Shown: one piece after another, positions 18,138 through 26,961 of the stretch
Layout of the letters: each line of letters begins with the position of its first letter
Numbering within the stretch: the first letter of the stretch is position 1
NCBI GenBank assembly: GCA_026196445.1
Contig: JAPHTE010000293.1
Location: 1-53,765 of the forward strand
Origin: Lysobacterales bacterium
Lineage (GTDB): Bacteria; Pseudomonadota; Gammaproteobacteria; Xanthomonadales; SZUA-36
Direction of reading: 5' to 3'
DNA: 53,765 nt
Program-made: the position numbers and the translations under genes
Notes under the pieces: generated by a model
The model's input: the letters and a program-made list of their open reading frames with translations, nothing else
Told to the model about the DNA's origin: nothing
Database searches by the model: none

Positions 18138-18521
18138 TCATCGCCCGGCCATAACGGCGTCCATTTCGACCCGCGCATCCTTGGGCAGGGCGGCGACACC
18201 AATGGCGGCGCGCGCCGGAAAAGGCGAGTTGAAATATTGTTCCATGATGGCATTGACCTGCGGGAAATCCCCCATATCGGCCAGGTAGATGGTCAGCTTG
18301 AGGATGTCGTCGAGCGATCCACCGGCCGCCTTGCAGACGGCGGAAAGATTTTCGAAGACCTGCCGGATTTGCACCTCGATACCGCCTTCAACCATTTCCA
18401 TGGTTTCAGGAACCAGTGGAATCTGGCCGGAAAGAAAAACCAGGTTTCCTTGCCGGACTGCTTGTGAATAGGTGCCGATGGCCTTGGGCGCCTGTTCGGT
18501 ATGAATGATTTTTTTGCTCAT
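18138..18521 (-). CDS. ridA: RidA family enamine/imine deaminase
   Basis: A 127-residue YjgF/YER057c/UK114 protein that hydrolyses reactive 2-aminoacrylate-type enamines from PLP enzymes. Seen: KKIIHTEQAPKAIGTYSQAV, FLSGQIPLVP, NLSAVCKAAGGSLDDILKLTIYL and the active-site Arg in FPARAAIGVAALPKDARVEMD. The Arg-Ala-Ala-Ile-Gly-Val pattern supports the catalytically active RidA subfamily. It lies 20 bases after spoT, an arrangement found in other gammaproteobacteria. Confidence 0.95.
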   Translation of the reverse strand: MSKKIIHTEQAPKAIGTYSQAVRQGNLVFLSGQIPLVPETMEMVEGGIEVQIRQVFENLSAVCKAAGGSLDDILKLTIYLADMGDFPQVNAIMEQYFNSPFPARAAIGVAALPKDARVEMDAVMAGR

Positions 18522-18541
18522 GGTAAGTGCTCCAAAACGTG

Positions 18542-20674
18542 CTATGCCTTGATCCGGCTGACGCGCGAGACGTTGCTGTTGCGTCTGAGGCGTCGCATGA
18601 CACGCGCCATGTGATCCCGGTCCTTGACACTGATGGTAAACAGCAGGGTGGCGATTTCCTGGTTGGCTTCAGGTTGTTCGATCCTTTCGATGTTACTGCC
18701 CACCTCGCCGATGCTGGCAGAGATGTTGGCCAGCACCCCGGGTACGTTCTTGGCCAGGATGTGCAGGCCGACTTCGAACATGCCGCGCAGGATTGGCGCC
18801 CAGGCGACGTCGATACAGTGGTCCGGGCTCTTGCGCAGTTCGCGTACGTTACGGCAATTCACGCGGTGCACCACGACGCCCTTGCCGGCCGACAGAAAGC
18901 CCATGATTGCATCGCCGGGTACCGGGCGGCAGCAGGCGGAAAAGGTCACGGCGCTGCCTTCCGAACCGGCGATCGACAGGGCTTCGGTCTGGTCTGCCGG
19001 TGTCCGGGTGCTGACTTCGGGCGCCAGCTTGGCAGCCACGACGCTGGCCAGCAGGTTGCCGAGCGCCAGTTCTTTCAGCAGGTCTTCCTGGCGTGCAAAA
19101 CGATTGTCTTTCAGGTATTGGTTCATGCGCTTGGCGGGCACGGCATCGATATCTGAACCACGTGCGTTCAACGCGGTATCCAGCAACCGCAGGCCCAGCG
19201 CCACGGTGTCCGCCTGCTCGAGACTCTTGATGTAATGACGGATAGAGGTCCGGGCCCGCGCCGTTGAGACAAACTCGAGCCATTCCGGGATCGGGTGTGC
19301 GGCCGGGTCGGTAATTACCTTGACAGTCTGGCCATTATCCAGGCGGGTCGAGAGCGGCACTTCCACCTTGTCGACCATGATCTTCGCGGCGTGGTTGCCC
19401 ACGTCGGTATGGATCGCGTAGGCAAAATCAAGCGCGGTTGCATTGCTGCGCATATCGATGATCTTGCCCTTGGGCGTAAAGACAAAAATCTGGTCGGGGA
19501 ACAGGTCCGATTTTGCCCCGTCGAGAAACTCCATTGAATCCGTACTGTGGCGCTGTACTTCAACCAGCTGCATCAGCCATTCACGGGCCCGTACCTGGGC
19601 GGAGCCCGAGGTGGTCTCACCGCTCTTGTACTGCCAGTGGGCTGCGGCGCCCTTTTCCGCCAGCACGTCCATCTCCTGGGTGCGGATCTGGATTTCCACC
19701 GGCAGGTTGAAGGGGCTGTGCAGCACCGTGTGCAGTGACTGGTAACCGTTGGACTTGGGTAATGCGATGTGGTCCTTGAAGCGACCCGGCCGAGGACGAT
19801 AGAGACTGTGGATCGCACCCAGCGCCAGGTAACAATGGGGTTCCGAGTGCGTGATGATGCGGAAGCCGTAAACGTCGTTGACCTCTGAGAACGACAGGTC
19901 CTTGGCGAGCATTTTCCGATAAATGCTGTACGGGGTTTTTTCCCGGCCCTTGATGTCACAGGGTATCCCGGCTTCGTTCATCTTCCTTTTCAGCGCTTTG
20001 TGGATATCGGCGATGATCTCGCTGCGGTCACCGGTCACCGTCCTGATGTGTTCGGCGATGGTGCGGTGGCGCCAGGGAAACAGGTTGGCGAAACCCAGGT
20101 CCTGCAGTTCCGACTTGATGCTGTTCATGCCCAGGCGGTCGGCAATGGGAGCGTAGATGTCCAGCGTTTCGCGGGCGATCCGGCGGCGCGACTTGTTGTT
20201 CATGGAGCCCAGCGTACGCATATTGTGCAGACGGTCGGCGAGCTTGATGAAGATAACCCTCAGGTCGCGCGACATGGCCAGCATCAGCTTGCGGAAACTC
20301 TCCGCGTCCGCTTCGTACCGGGTACGGAACTTCATTTTGTCCAGCTTGGTCACGCCGTCTACCAGGTCTGCAATCTCGTCGCCAAACCGCGACTCGATCT
20401 CCGCATGTGTCAACGGCGTGTCTTCGATGGTGTCGTGCAGGATAGCGGCGGCGACGCTGCCGTAGTCCATGCGCATATTCGCCAGGATACGTGCAACGGC
20501 GACCGGGTGAAGAATATAGGGTTCACCGGTCTTGCGTGTCTGTCCCTCGTGTGCGTTCGCGCCGATCTCGAATGCGCGGAGGATAATGGCGACCTTTTCC
20601 GGTTCCAGGTAAGTGTTGAGCAGGTCTCTCAACTCAAGAACCGGCTCCGGTAAAGTCATCGGGGTCGCCAGCAT
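18542..20674 (-). CDS. spoT: Bifunctional (p)ppGpp synthetase/hydrolase SpoT
   Basis: A 710-residue RelA/SpoT homologue controlling the stringent response. The N-terminal hydrolase HD domain is intact (YILHPVAV with His56, AAILHDTIED with His80-Asp81). The synthetase domain carries VNDVYGFRIITHSEPHCY and the EIQIRTQEMD stretch. A TGS domain (IFVFTPKGKIIDMRSNATAL) and a C-terminal ACT domain (about 630-705) follow. An intact hydrolase centre means SpoT/Rel rather than RelA. It sits between ridA and rpoZ, the conserved gammaproteobacterial order; trmH is not present before recG. Confidence 0.97.
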   Translation of the reverse strand: MLATPMTLPEPVLELRDLLNTYLEPEKVAIILRAFEIGANAHEGQTRKTGEPYILHPVAVARILANMRMDYGSVAAAILHDTIEDTPLTHAEIESRFGDEIADLVDGVTKLDKMKFRTRYEADAESFRKLMLAMSRDLRVIFIKLADRLHNMRTLGSMNNKSRRRIARETLDIYAPIADRLGMNSIKSELQDLGFANLFPWRHRTIAEHIRTVTGDRSEIIADIHKALKRKMNEAGIPCDIKGREKTPYSIYRKMLAKDLSFSEVNDVYGFRIITHSEPHCYLALGAIHSLYRPRPGRFKDHIALPKSNGYQSLHTVLHSPFNLPVEIQIRTQEMDVLAEKGAAAHWQYKSGETTSGSAQVRAREWLMQLVEVQRHSTDSMEFLDGAKSDLFPDQIFVFTPKGKIIDMRSNATALDFAYAIHTDVGNHAAKIMVDKVEVPLSTRLDNGQTVKVITDPAAHPIPEWLEFVSTARARTSIRHYIKSLEQADTVALGLRLLDTALNARGSDIDAVPAKRMNQYLKDNRFARQEDLLKELALGNLLASVVAAKLAPEVSTRTPADQTEALSIAGSEGSAVTFSACCRPVPGDAIMGFLSAGKGVVVHRVNCRNVRELRKSPDHCIDVAWAPILRGMFEVGLHILAKNVPGVLANISASIGEVGSNIERIEQPEANQEIATLLFTISVKDRDHMARVMRRLRRNSNVSRVSRIKA

Positions 20675-20754
20675 TATTAGCGCCCGTTAACGCCCTGTGC
20701 GCCTTGTCCTGTCAAAATTTGGCTGACGTCGATGGGTTTCCGCATGGTGTTGGT

Positions 20755-21018
20755 CTATGCCTGGAGGTCTTCCTCCTCAGGTTGCGTGTCGAAAACCTCG
20801 GCCGCTTCGATCTCGGCTTGCAAAACGTCTACGCGTTCCGAGTCAATCAGGCCATCAGCGATTTCGCGTAAGGCGAGTACGGTGGGCTTGTCGTTTTCTT
20901 CTTCAACCAGTGGTTCGGAGCCATGCCCGATCTGGCGGGCGCGCTTGGTCGCAGTCAAAACCAGTTCAAAGCGGTTATGTATGTTTTCCAGGCAATCTTC
21001 TACGGTAATACGTGCCAT
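20755..21018 (-). CDS. rpoZ: RNA polymerase omega subunit
   Basis: An 87-residue omega subunit that helps beta-prime fold and assemble. MARITVEDCLENIHNRFELV and the ATKRARQI...KPTVLALREIADG core are diagnostic; the tail is acidic (AAEVFDTQPEEED). In E. coli omega is part of a ppGpp site, and the gene adjoins spoT here as there. It follows gmk by 37 bases. Confidence 0.97.
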   Translation of the reverse strand: MARITVEDCLENIHNRFELVLTATKRARQIGHGSEPLVEEENDKPTVLALREIADGLIDSERVDVLQAEIEAAEVFDTQPEEEDLQA

Positions 21019-21055
21019 TTTTAATCCTGTAAGGTGTTAGGCGGAACCGCTTATT

Positions 21056-21691
21056 TTAGCGTCTTCCGAGTTGCTGTGCCAGACGCCGGGAATCGTCGTT
21101 CACCGGGTGCGGTGTTTGTTGACGGTGATCATTGATGATATTGAGCAGTTCTTCAAGTGCCGTGTCGAAATCATCGTTGATGACGACGTGGTCAAATTCA
21201 TCCCAGTGAGAGATCTCGGAACGTGCATCGCGCATCCGGCGCTCGATTACGCTGGCGCTGTCCTGCGCTCGCCGTGTCAGGCGTTCACGCAGGATCTCAA
21301 GCGACGGCGGAATCACGAAAATGGAACAGCTGTCCGGGAAAGCCGCGCTGACCTGCCGGGCGCCCTGCCAGTCGATATCGAGCAACACGTCGTGACCCTT
21401 TTCGAGCTGCGTTACGACGGCCGTGTAGCTGGTCCCGTACAAGTGGTCAAATACCCTGGCGTGTTCGACGAAGCTGCCAGCTTCGATCATCTTTTCAAAC
21501 TCGGGCACGGAAACAAAGTGGTAGTGCTGGCCATCCGTCTCTCCCGGCCTGGCCGGGCGCGTGGTATGCGAAATGGACAGGGAGAGTTCCTCGTCGCGCT
21601 GCAGTAGGGACCTGATCAGGCTGGTTTTGCCACCTCCGGATGGTGCGGCAACGATGTACAGTTGGCCACGCCGGGCAGTCCTATTCGACAT
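21056..21691 (-). CDS. gmk: Guanylate kinase
   Basis: A 211-residue enzyme phosphorylating GMP to GDP. P-loop APSGGGKTS at 16-24; GMP-binding stretch SISHTTRPARPGETDGQHYHFV; FVEHARVFDHLYGTS; DIDWQGARQV; and the lid RRAQDSASVIERRM. Length is the family norm. It overlaps the end of yicC by 11 bases and is followed by rpoZ. Confidence 0.97.
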   Translation of the reverse strand: MSNRTARRGQLYIVAAPSGGGKTSLIRSLLQRDEELSLSISHTTRPARPGETDGQHYHFVSVPEFEKMIEAGSFVEHARVFDHLYGTSYTAVVTQLEKGHDVLLDIDWQGARQVSAAFPDSCSIFVIPPSLEILRERLTRRAQDSASVIERRMRDARSEISHWDEFDHVVINDDFDTALEELLNIINDHRQQTPHPVNDDSRRLAQQLGRR

Positions 21692-22550
21692 TTTGTACCT
21701 GCTCGCGCATTTGTTCGATGAGCACTTTCAGGTCAACGGCAGCCTGCGTGGTCCTTTGATCAACCGATTTCGAACTCAGGGTATTGGACTCGCGGTTGAA
21801 CTCCTGCATCAGGAAATCAAGTCGCCGGCCGACAGGTTCGGACAGGCCCAGCACGCGGTACACTTCCGCGACGTGGGCGTCCAGCCTGTCCAGCTCTTCA
21901 TCGACGTCGATTTTCTGGGCCAGGATCGCAACTTCCTGTTCTACCCGGCCTGGATCCAGCGGCAGGGGAAGGTCATCAACACGCTCCAGCATGCGTTGTT
22001 TCAGCGCGGCACGAATATCCGGTAACCATGACCTGATTTGCCCGGTCAACTCTGTCACGCCTTCGAGCCGTTCGCGGACAGCATTGGCCATTTGTTCACC
22101 TTCACGTGTGCGGCCGTCCAGCAACTCCTGCGCAGCTTCGCTCAATAGCGCCAGGGCCGCGGCCTGCAGGGGAGCAGGGTCCGGGCGTTTTTCCTCGATC
22201 AGACCCGGCCACTTGAGCAAGTGGCCGAGGTCCGGTTGTTCCTCGCTGCCAGCAAGTTGCGACAACTCACCGTGCACGTCTAGCAGTTCCCGTGCCAGAG
22301 ACTGGTTCAGTTCCAGTGCGCTGCCGGCGGAAGATGCCGCAGCTGAGAATCGCAGGGTGGCTTCAATCTTGCCCCGGCTCAGATATTCACCCAGTCGTTT
22401 CCTAATGTCAGACTCAAGCGGTCTGAATTCTTCCGGCAGACGCAAACCAAAATCGAGGTAGCGGTGGTTTACCGAGCGCATTTCCCAGCTCAGCCGGCCG
22501 AAATCGTACTGGCGTTCTACCCGGGCGAAACCCGTCATACTTCGTATCAT
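21681..22550 (-). CDS. yicC: YicC family endoribonuclease
   Basis: A 289-residue protein of the YicC/YloC family, now described as endoribonucleases. Starts MIRSMTGFARVE, has SVNHRYLDFGLRLPEEFR, and ends with the strongly conserved VGRRLDFLMQEFNRESNTLSSKS. An earlier in-frame GTG at 22562 exists, but the ATG at 22550 fits the conserved N terminus and has GGAAAAAG before it. Divergent from rph, the usual gammaproteobacterial arrangement. Confidence 0.95.
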   Translation of the reverse strand: MIRSMTGFARVERQYDFGRLSWEMRSVNHRYLDFGLRLPEEFRPLESDIRKRLGEYLSRGKIEATLRFSAAASSAGSALELNQSLARELLDVHGELSQLAGSEEQPDLGHLLKWPGLIEEKRPDPAPLQAAALALLSEAAQELLDGRTREGEQMANAVRERLEGVTELTGQIRSWLPDIRAALKQRMLERVDDLPLPLDPGRVEQEVAILAQKIDVDEELDRLDAHVAEVYRVLGLSEPVGRRLDFLMQEFNRESNTLSSKSVDQRTTQAAVDLKVLIEQMREQVQNVE

Positions 22551-22663
22551 GGCTTTTTCCACGTGTGTGGCAGTGGCACAATGTTAACGGATAGGCTACT
22601 GGACTAAAATGGCAGCCTGACAATTTACCCGGATTTTTCCAAATACACATACAGGACCCACCT

Positions 22664-23380
22664 ATGAGACCCAGCGGCAGACGAATCGATGAGCTACGCA
22701 CGGTTAAGATCGAGCGCAATTACACGCCTTATGCCGAGGGCTCAGTATTGATCGCCTGCGGTAACACCCACGTATTGTGCAACGCCTCGGTGGAAAACCG
22801 GGTGCCCAATTTTCTGCGCGGCAGCAACGAGGGCTGGGTCACGGCAGAGTATGGCATGTTACCCAGGGCGACCGATACACGCATGCGCCGCGAGTCCTCG
22901 TTGGGCAAGCAGGGTGGACGCACGATGGAAATCCAGCGCCTGATTGGCCGCTCCCTACGTGCCGTGGTGAACCGGGCCGCGCTGGGCGAACACACCATTA
23001 CGCTGGATTGCGACGTACTGCAGGCAGACGGCGGTACGCGTACGGCGGCCATTACCGGCGCATACGTCGCGCTGGTGGACGCCTGCGACTGGTTGCTGGA
23101 CAAGCGCAGGATCAAGAAAAACCCGGTCCACGGCCAGGTGGCGGCGGTTTCGGTGGGTATTTATAACGACACGCCGGTGCTCGATCTCGATTACCGGGAG
23201 GATTCCAACGCCGAGACCGACATGAACGTGGTGATGAATGACGGTGGTGCGTTTATCGAATTGCAGGGCACAGCAGAGGGCCATGCGTTTCGTAAAGACG
23301 AGTTGGACAGCCTGTTGGCATTGGCGGATGGCGGTATCCGGTCACTGCTTGAGATGCAGCGTGAGGCTCTGGCTGGCTGA
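22664..23380 (+). CDS. rph: Ribonuclease PH
   Basis: A 238-residue phosphorolytic 3'-5' exoribonuclease for tRNA maturation. Family signatures: MRPSGRRIDELRTV, EGSVLIACGNTHVLCNASVE, GWVTAEYGMLPRATDTRM, IQRLIGRSLRAVV, CDVLQADGGTRTAAITGAYV and DLDYREDSNAETDMNVVM. It reads to full family length. First gene of a plus-strand group with rdgB and hemW, spaced 11 bases from rdgB. Confidence 0.98.
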   Translation: MRPSGRRIDELRTVKIERNYTPYAEGSVLIACGNTHVLCNASVENRVPNFLRGSNEGWVTAEYGMLPRATDTRMRRESSLGKQGGRTMEIQRLIGRSLRAVVNRAALGEHTITLDCDVLQADGGTRTAAITGAYVALVDACDWLLDKRRIKKNPVHGQVAAVSVGIYNDTPVLDLDYREDSNAETDMNVVMNDGGAFIELQGTAEGHAFRKDELDSLLALADGGIRSLLEMQREALAG

Positions 23381-23391
23381 TCCGGGTTCAT

Positions 23392-24030
23392 ATGACCACG
23401 CACCAGCAATACGTCCTTGCCAGCGATAACCCGGGTAAATTACGCGAGATGATGGCCATGTTCTCTCCACTGGGTATCGCCGTGCGTCCGCAAAGTGACT
23501 GGCAAGTACCACCCGGGGTCGAGGAAACCGGCAGTACATTCGTAGAAAACGCCCTGATCAAGGCACGTCATGCAGCATCCCATACCGGCTTGCCCGCCAT
23601 TGCGGATGATTCTGGCCTGGTGGTGCCGGCGCTGCAGGGCGAGCCGGGTATCTGTTCCGCTCGTTATGCCGGGCCTGACGCCAATGCAGCGGCGAACATG
23701 GACAAGTTGCTGGCCGCGCTGGACGGCATCAACGGCGCGGACCGGGTCGCCTACTTCTTTTGTGCCATGGTTTGCCTGGAATCGGCCGCTGATCCGGCCC
23801 CGCTGATGGCCACCGGCCGCTGGCATGGGCGAATACTGGCCAAGCGCCAGGGTGAGGGTGGGTTTGGGTACGACCCCATCTTTGGTGTCGGGCACGCAAC
23901 GGAATCGGAACGGCAGTTATCTGCAGCCGAGATGAGCGCAGAAGAAAAGGGCAAGGTCAGCCACCGCGGCCAGGCTCTTCGCAAGCTGGCCGAACTCGTT
24001 CGCCGGGAGTATGACGGGATTAATGCATAA
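23392..24030 (+). CDS. rdgB: XTP/dITP diphosphatase (RdgB/HAM1)
   Basis: A 212-residue house-cleaning pyrophosphatase that removes ITP, dITP and XTP from nucleotide pools. Seen: VLASDNPGKLREMM near the start, ETGSTFVENALIKARHA, PAIADDSGLVVPALQG, GEGGFGYDPIF and SHRGQALRKL. These cover both the metal site and the base-recognition loop. It overlaps hemW by 20 bases (8 if the second hemW ATG is used). Confidence 0.97.
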   Translation: MTTHQQYVLASDNPGKLREMMAMFSPLGIAVRPQSDWQVPPGVEETGSTFVENALIKARHAASHTGLPAIADDSGLVVPALQGEPGICSARYAGPDANAAANMDKLLAALDGINGADRVAYFFCAMVCLESAADPAPLMATGRWHGRILAKRQGEGGFGYDPIFGVGHATESERQLSAAEMSAEEKGKVSHRGQALRKLAELVRREYDGINA

Positions 24031-25168
24031 TCCGCCGCTGAGCCTCTACGTGCACCTCCCGTGGTGCGTGCGCAAATGTCCATATTGCGATTTCAATTCA
24101 CATGCTTTGAAGGGTGAGCTGCTTGCAGCCGACTATATCCGCGCATTGATAGCCGACCTCGAGTCAGACCTGCCCCTGGTTTGGGGGCGCGTGGTAAACA
24201 GTGTCTATTTTGGTGGCGGCACACCCAGCCTGTTCGCAGCCGGGTTGATCGATCAGTTTTTGTCTGCTGCCCGCGCCCGACTGGATTTGAGCCCGGCTGC
24301 TGAAGTCACGCTGGAAGCCAATCCCGGTACCATCGAGCACGACAGCTTTGCAGCCTACGCTCAGGCTGGGATCAACCGCGTATCGCTGGGCGTGCAGAGC
24401 TTTGACGACGGCGCGCTCAAGCGGCTCGGGCGCATCCATTCTGGTGAGGAGGTGGAAAGCTGTCTGCAATCCTTGCATGCGTCGGGTATCGACAACTTTA
24501 ATATCGACTTGATGTACGCTCTGCCAGGTCAGAATATTGAGCAGGCCCGGGACGATGTGCGGCGCGCAATCACCGCTGCACCGGCACATATTTCCTATTA
24601 CCAGTTGACGCTGGAGCCAAACACCGCCTTCGCGGCGACACCACCGGCGCTGCCGGATGAGGACCTTGCCTGGCAGATACAGGAAACCGGTCTGGAAATG
24701 CTGGAGACAGCCGGCTTTTTGCAATATGAAATTTCTGCGTTTGCGCGCGACGACAGGCAATGCCGGCATAACATGAATTACTGGACCTATGGTGATTTCC
24801 TCGCGACAGGCGCCGGGGCACATGGCAAGATCACGACGATGGCCGATGGATGCGTGACGCGTTATGCGAAACACCGTCACCCAAGGCGGTATATGCAGGG
24901 GTTGCACAACGGTGGCTGGCTGGCGAAGAGTCAGACCCTGGCTGAAGATGAACTTGTATTCGAGTTTTTCCTGAACCAGCTGAGGCTGAAGCAGGGGTTC
25001 AGCGTGGACGATTTCTGCGCCCGCACCGGCCTGCAATGGCGTACCGTTGAGACGAGGGTTCGACAGGCGGTGGACAAGGGCCTGCTCGAAGTCCGGGATC
25101 GGCAGGTCGCACCCACGCGGCTGGGCTGGAAATTCGTCAATGATATCCAGCAGATGTTTCTACCGTAA
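24011..25168 (+). CDS. hemW: HemW, heme chaperone / radical SAM protein
   Basis: A 385-residue radical SAM protein of the HemN-like HemW group, which binds and transfers heme rather than oxidising coproporphyrinogen. The cluster motif CVRKCPYCDF is at 19-28 (Cys19, Cys23, Cys26), with the HLPWC context typical of HemW. SVYFGGGTPSL, EANPGTIE, NRVSLGVQSFDD, RIHSGEEV and NIDLMYALPGQ follow. The last ~70 residues form the winged-helix-like end. ATG at 24011 or 24023; both are in frame. Confidence 0.95.
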   Translation: MTGLMHNPPLSLYVHLPWCVRKCPYCDFNSHALKGELLAADYIRALIADLESDLPLVWGRVVNSVYFGGGTPSLFAAGLIDQFLSAARARLDLSPAAEVTLEANPGTIEHDSFAAYAQAGINRVSLGVQSFDDGALKRLGRIHSGEEVESCLQSLHASGIDNFNIDLMYALPGQNIEQARDDVRRAITAAPAHISYYQLTLEPNTAFAATPPALPDEDLAWQIQETGLEMLETAGFLQYEISAFARDDRQCRHNMNYWTYGDFLATGAGAHGKITTMADGCVTRYAKHRHPRRYMQGLHNGGWLAKSQTLAEDELVFEFFLNQLRLKQGFSVDDFCARTGLQWRTVETRVRQAVDKGLLEVRDRQVAPTRLGWKFVNDIQQMFLP

Positions 25169-25252
25169 CGCACCGCAAAAGCCGCTTGCATTGCGTGTCG
25201 CACGTCATTAAACTACCCGGCTCTTTAGGCCAAACGAATATCGGAATTTGTC

Positions 25253-25495
25253 ATGAAAGCTGACATCCATCCAGAGTATCGTGAAGTGGTTTTCCAGGAC
25301 CTGTCGTCTGACTTTGCATTCCTGACCCGCTCCACTATCAAAACCAAGGACACCATCAAGTGGGAAGATGGGAACGAGTACCCGCTCGTCAAGGTGGAAG
25401 TTTCCAGCGCATCCCACCCGTTTTATACCGGCAAACATAAGTTGATGGATACCGGTGGTCGCGTGGATCGATTCAAACGCCGCTACAACAAGTAA
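25253..25495 (+). CDS. rpmE2: Ribosomal protein bL31, type B (zinc-free)
   Basis: An 80-residue L31. MKADIHPEYREVVFQDLSSD, LTRSTIK and SSASHPFYTGKHKLMDTGGRVDRFKRRYNK identify the type B form. It lacks the CxxC zinc pair of type A L31 and carries the longer insert. In many bacteria this paralogue replaces zinc-binding L31 when zinc is scarce; no obvious Zur-like palindrome lies upstream, so it may be the only L31 here. Followed by a strong terminator. Confidence 0.95.
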   Translation: MKADIHPEYREVVFQDLSSDFAFLTRSTIKTKDTIKWEDGNEYPLVKVEVSSASHPFYTGKHKLMDTGGRVDRFKRRYNK

Positions 25496-25513
25496 ATCCG
25501 AAGTTTCTTGGAG

Positions 25514-25549
25514 AGGCCCGGGACGGCAGTGTCGCCCCGGGCCTTTTTG
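25514..25549 (+). terminator. Rho-independent terminator after rpmE2
   Basis: Stem AGGCCCGGG paired with CCCGGGCCT around a short, partly paired loop, followed by TTTTTG. It lies 19 bases past the rpmE2 stop and separates it from gltA. Confidence 0.9.
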
Positions 25550-25664
25550 TCTGTGATCAATAAAAAACACGGGGACTTATGACATACTTACCAGCTGAAA
25601 ACGGCAGGCGGCAATACCTGTTAATGCCGACCAAGTTCATACAAGAAAAAACCGGGAGAGAACC

Positions 25665-26954
25665 ATGTCCGAGCAACGCGTAACCCTCACAGATGAAGGT
25701 AGTGGCAAGAGCGTTGAATTACCCGTTATCAGTGGCACGGAAGGTGAGCCCACATTAAGTATCAAGGCTGTTCCCTCGACCCTGGGCTACTTTACATACG
25801 ATCCGGGTTTCACGGCCACGGCCAGTTGCACCAGCACGATCACGTTTATCGATGGTGAAAAAGGTATCCTGCGTTACCGGGGATATCCCATCGAGCAGCT
25901 GGCGGGGAAAAGTACTTTCCTGGAGGTGGCTTACCTTTTGCTGTTTGGTGAACTGCCCACGACCGATGAGTTCGATGGATTCCAGAGCGATATCACCCAC
26001 CACACGATGGTGCACGAGAAGCTGAACACCTTCATATCGGGGTTCCACTATGACGCGCACCCGATGGCGATGATGGCGGGCGTGGTTGGCTCGCTGGCGG
26101 CTTTTTACCATGACAAGATGGACATGAGCGACCCCGAACACCGGGTCCAGGCCGCCAAGCGGATGATCGCGAAGATGCCGACCATCGCCGCAGCCTGTTA
26201 CCGGCATCACATGGGAAGGCCGGTTGCCTATCCGAACAACGAGCTGACATACACAGAAAACTTTCTCGACATGATGTTTTCAGTACCGGCCGAGAAATAT
26301 ATTGTCGATCCGGTGGCCGCCAAGGCCATTGACCTGCTGTATATTTTGCATGCCGATCACGAGCAAAACGCCAGCACTTCGACTGTCAGGCTGGTCGGTT
26401 CCACGGGGGCCAACCCTTATGCTTGCGTATCCGCGGGCATCTCGGCACTGTGGGGCCCGGCACATGGTGGCGCCAATGAAAAAGTGTTGATCATGCTCGA
26501 TGAAATCGGCGACCTGTCAAGAGTTGGCAAATACATCGACAAGGCCAAGGACAAGGATGACCCATTCAGGTTGATGGGTTTTGGCCACCGCGTGTACAAG
26601 AACTACGATCCGCGTGCCTCCATCATCCGCAAGGCAGCCCACGAGGTGCTGGAAAACCTGGGTACTTCTGATCCGATGATGGACCTGGCCATGGAACTGG
26701 AACGGATCGCGCTGGAAGACGAGTACTTCGTCAGTAAAAAGCTGTACCCAAACGTTGACTTCTATTCCGGCATTATCTACAAGGCGCTCGGAATTCCCGT
26801 CAGCATGTTCACCGTGATGTTCGCGATCGCCAGGACCGTAGGCTGGGTATCCCAGTGGCTGGAGCAGGAACAGACACCGACACCGATCGGCCGTCCACGC
26901 CAGGTTTATGCCGGGCCGACAGAACGCGAATACGTGCCAATCGAGTCACGCTGA
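25665..26954 (+). CDS. gltA: Citrate synthase (type II)
   Basis: A 429-residue enzyme joining acetyl-CoA and oxaloacetate. Length and YFTYDPGFTATASCTSTIT near residues 42-60 indicate the NADH-sensitive hexameric Gram-negative type. Catalytic-site elements: LHADHEQNASTST (His229/His232), WGPAHGGANE (His267), GFGHRVYKNYDPR (His308) and NVDFYSGIIYKALGIP with the catalytic Asp. ATG with GGGAGAGAA before it. It is a single-gene unit between the rpmE2 terminator and the convergent unknown gene, whose stop is only a few bases away. Confidence 0.98.
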   Translation: MSEQRVTLTDEGSGKSVELPVISGTEGEPTLSIKAVPSTLGYFTYDPGFTATASCTSTITFIDGEKGILRYRGYPIEQLAGKSTFLEVAYLLLFGELPTTDEFDGFQSDITHHTMVHEKLNTFISGFHYDAHPMAMMAGVVGSLAAFYHDKMDMSDPEHRVQAAKRMIAKMPTIAAACYRHHMGRPVAYPNNELTYTENFLDMMFSVPAEKYIVDPVAAKAIDLLYILHADHEQNASTSTVRLVGSTGANPYACVSAGISALWGPAHGGANEKVLIMLDEIGDLSRVGKYIDKAKDKDDPFRLMGFGHRVYKNYDPRASIIRKAAHEVLENLGTSDPMMDLAMELERIALEDEYFVSKKLYPNVDFYSGIIYKALGIPVSMFTVMFAIARTVGWVSQWLEQEQTPTPIGRPRQVYAGPTEREYVPIESR

Positions 26955-26961
26955 ACAGTTG

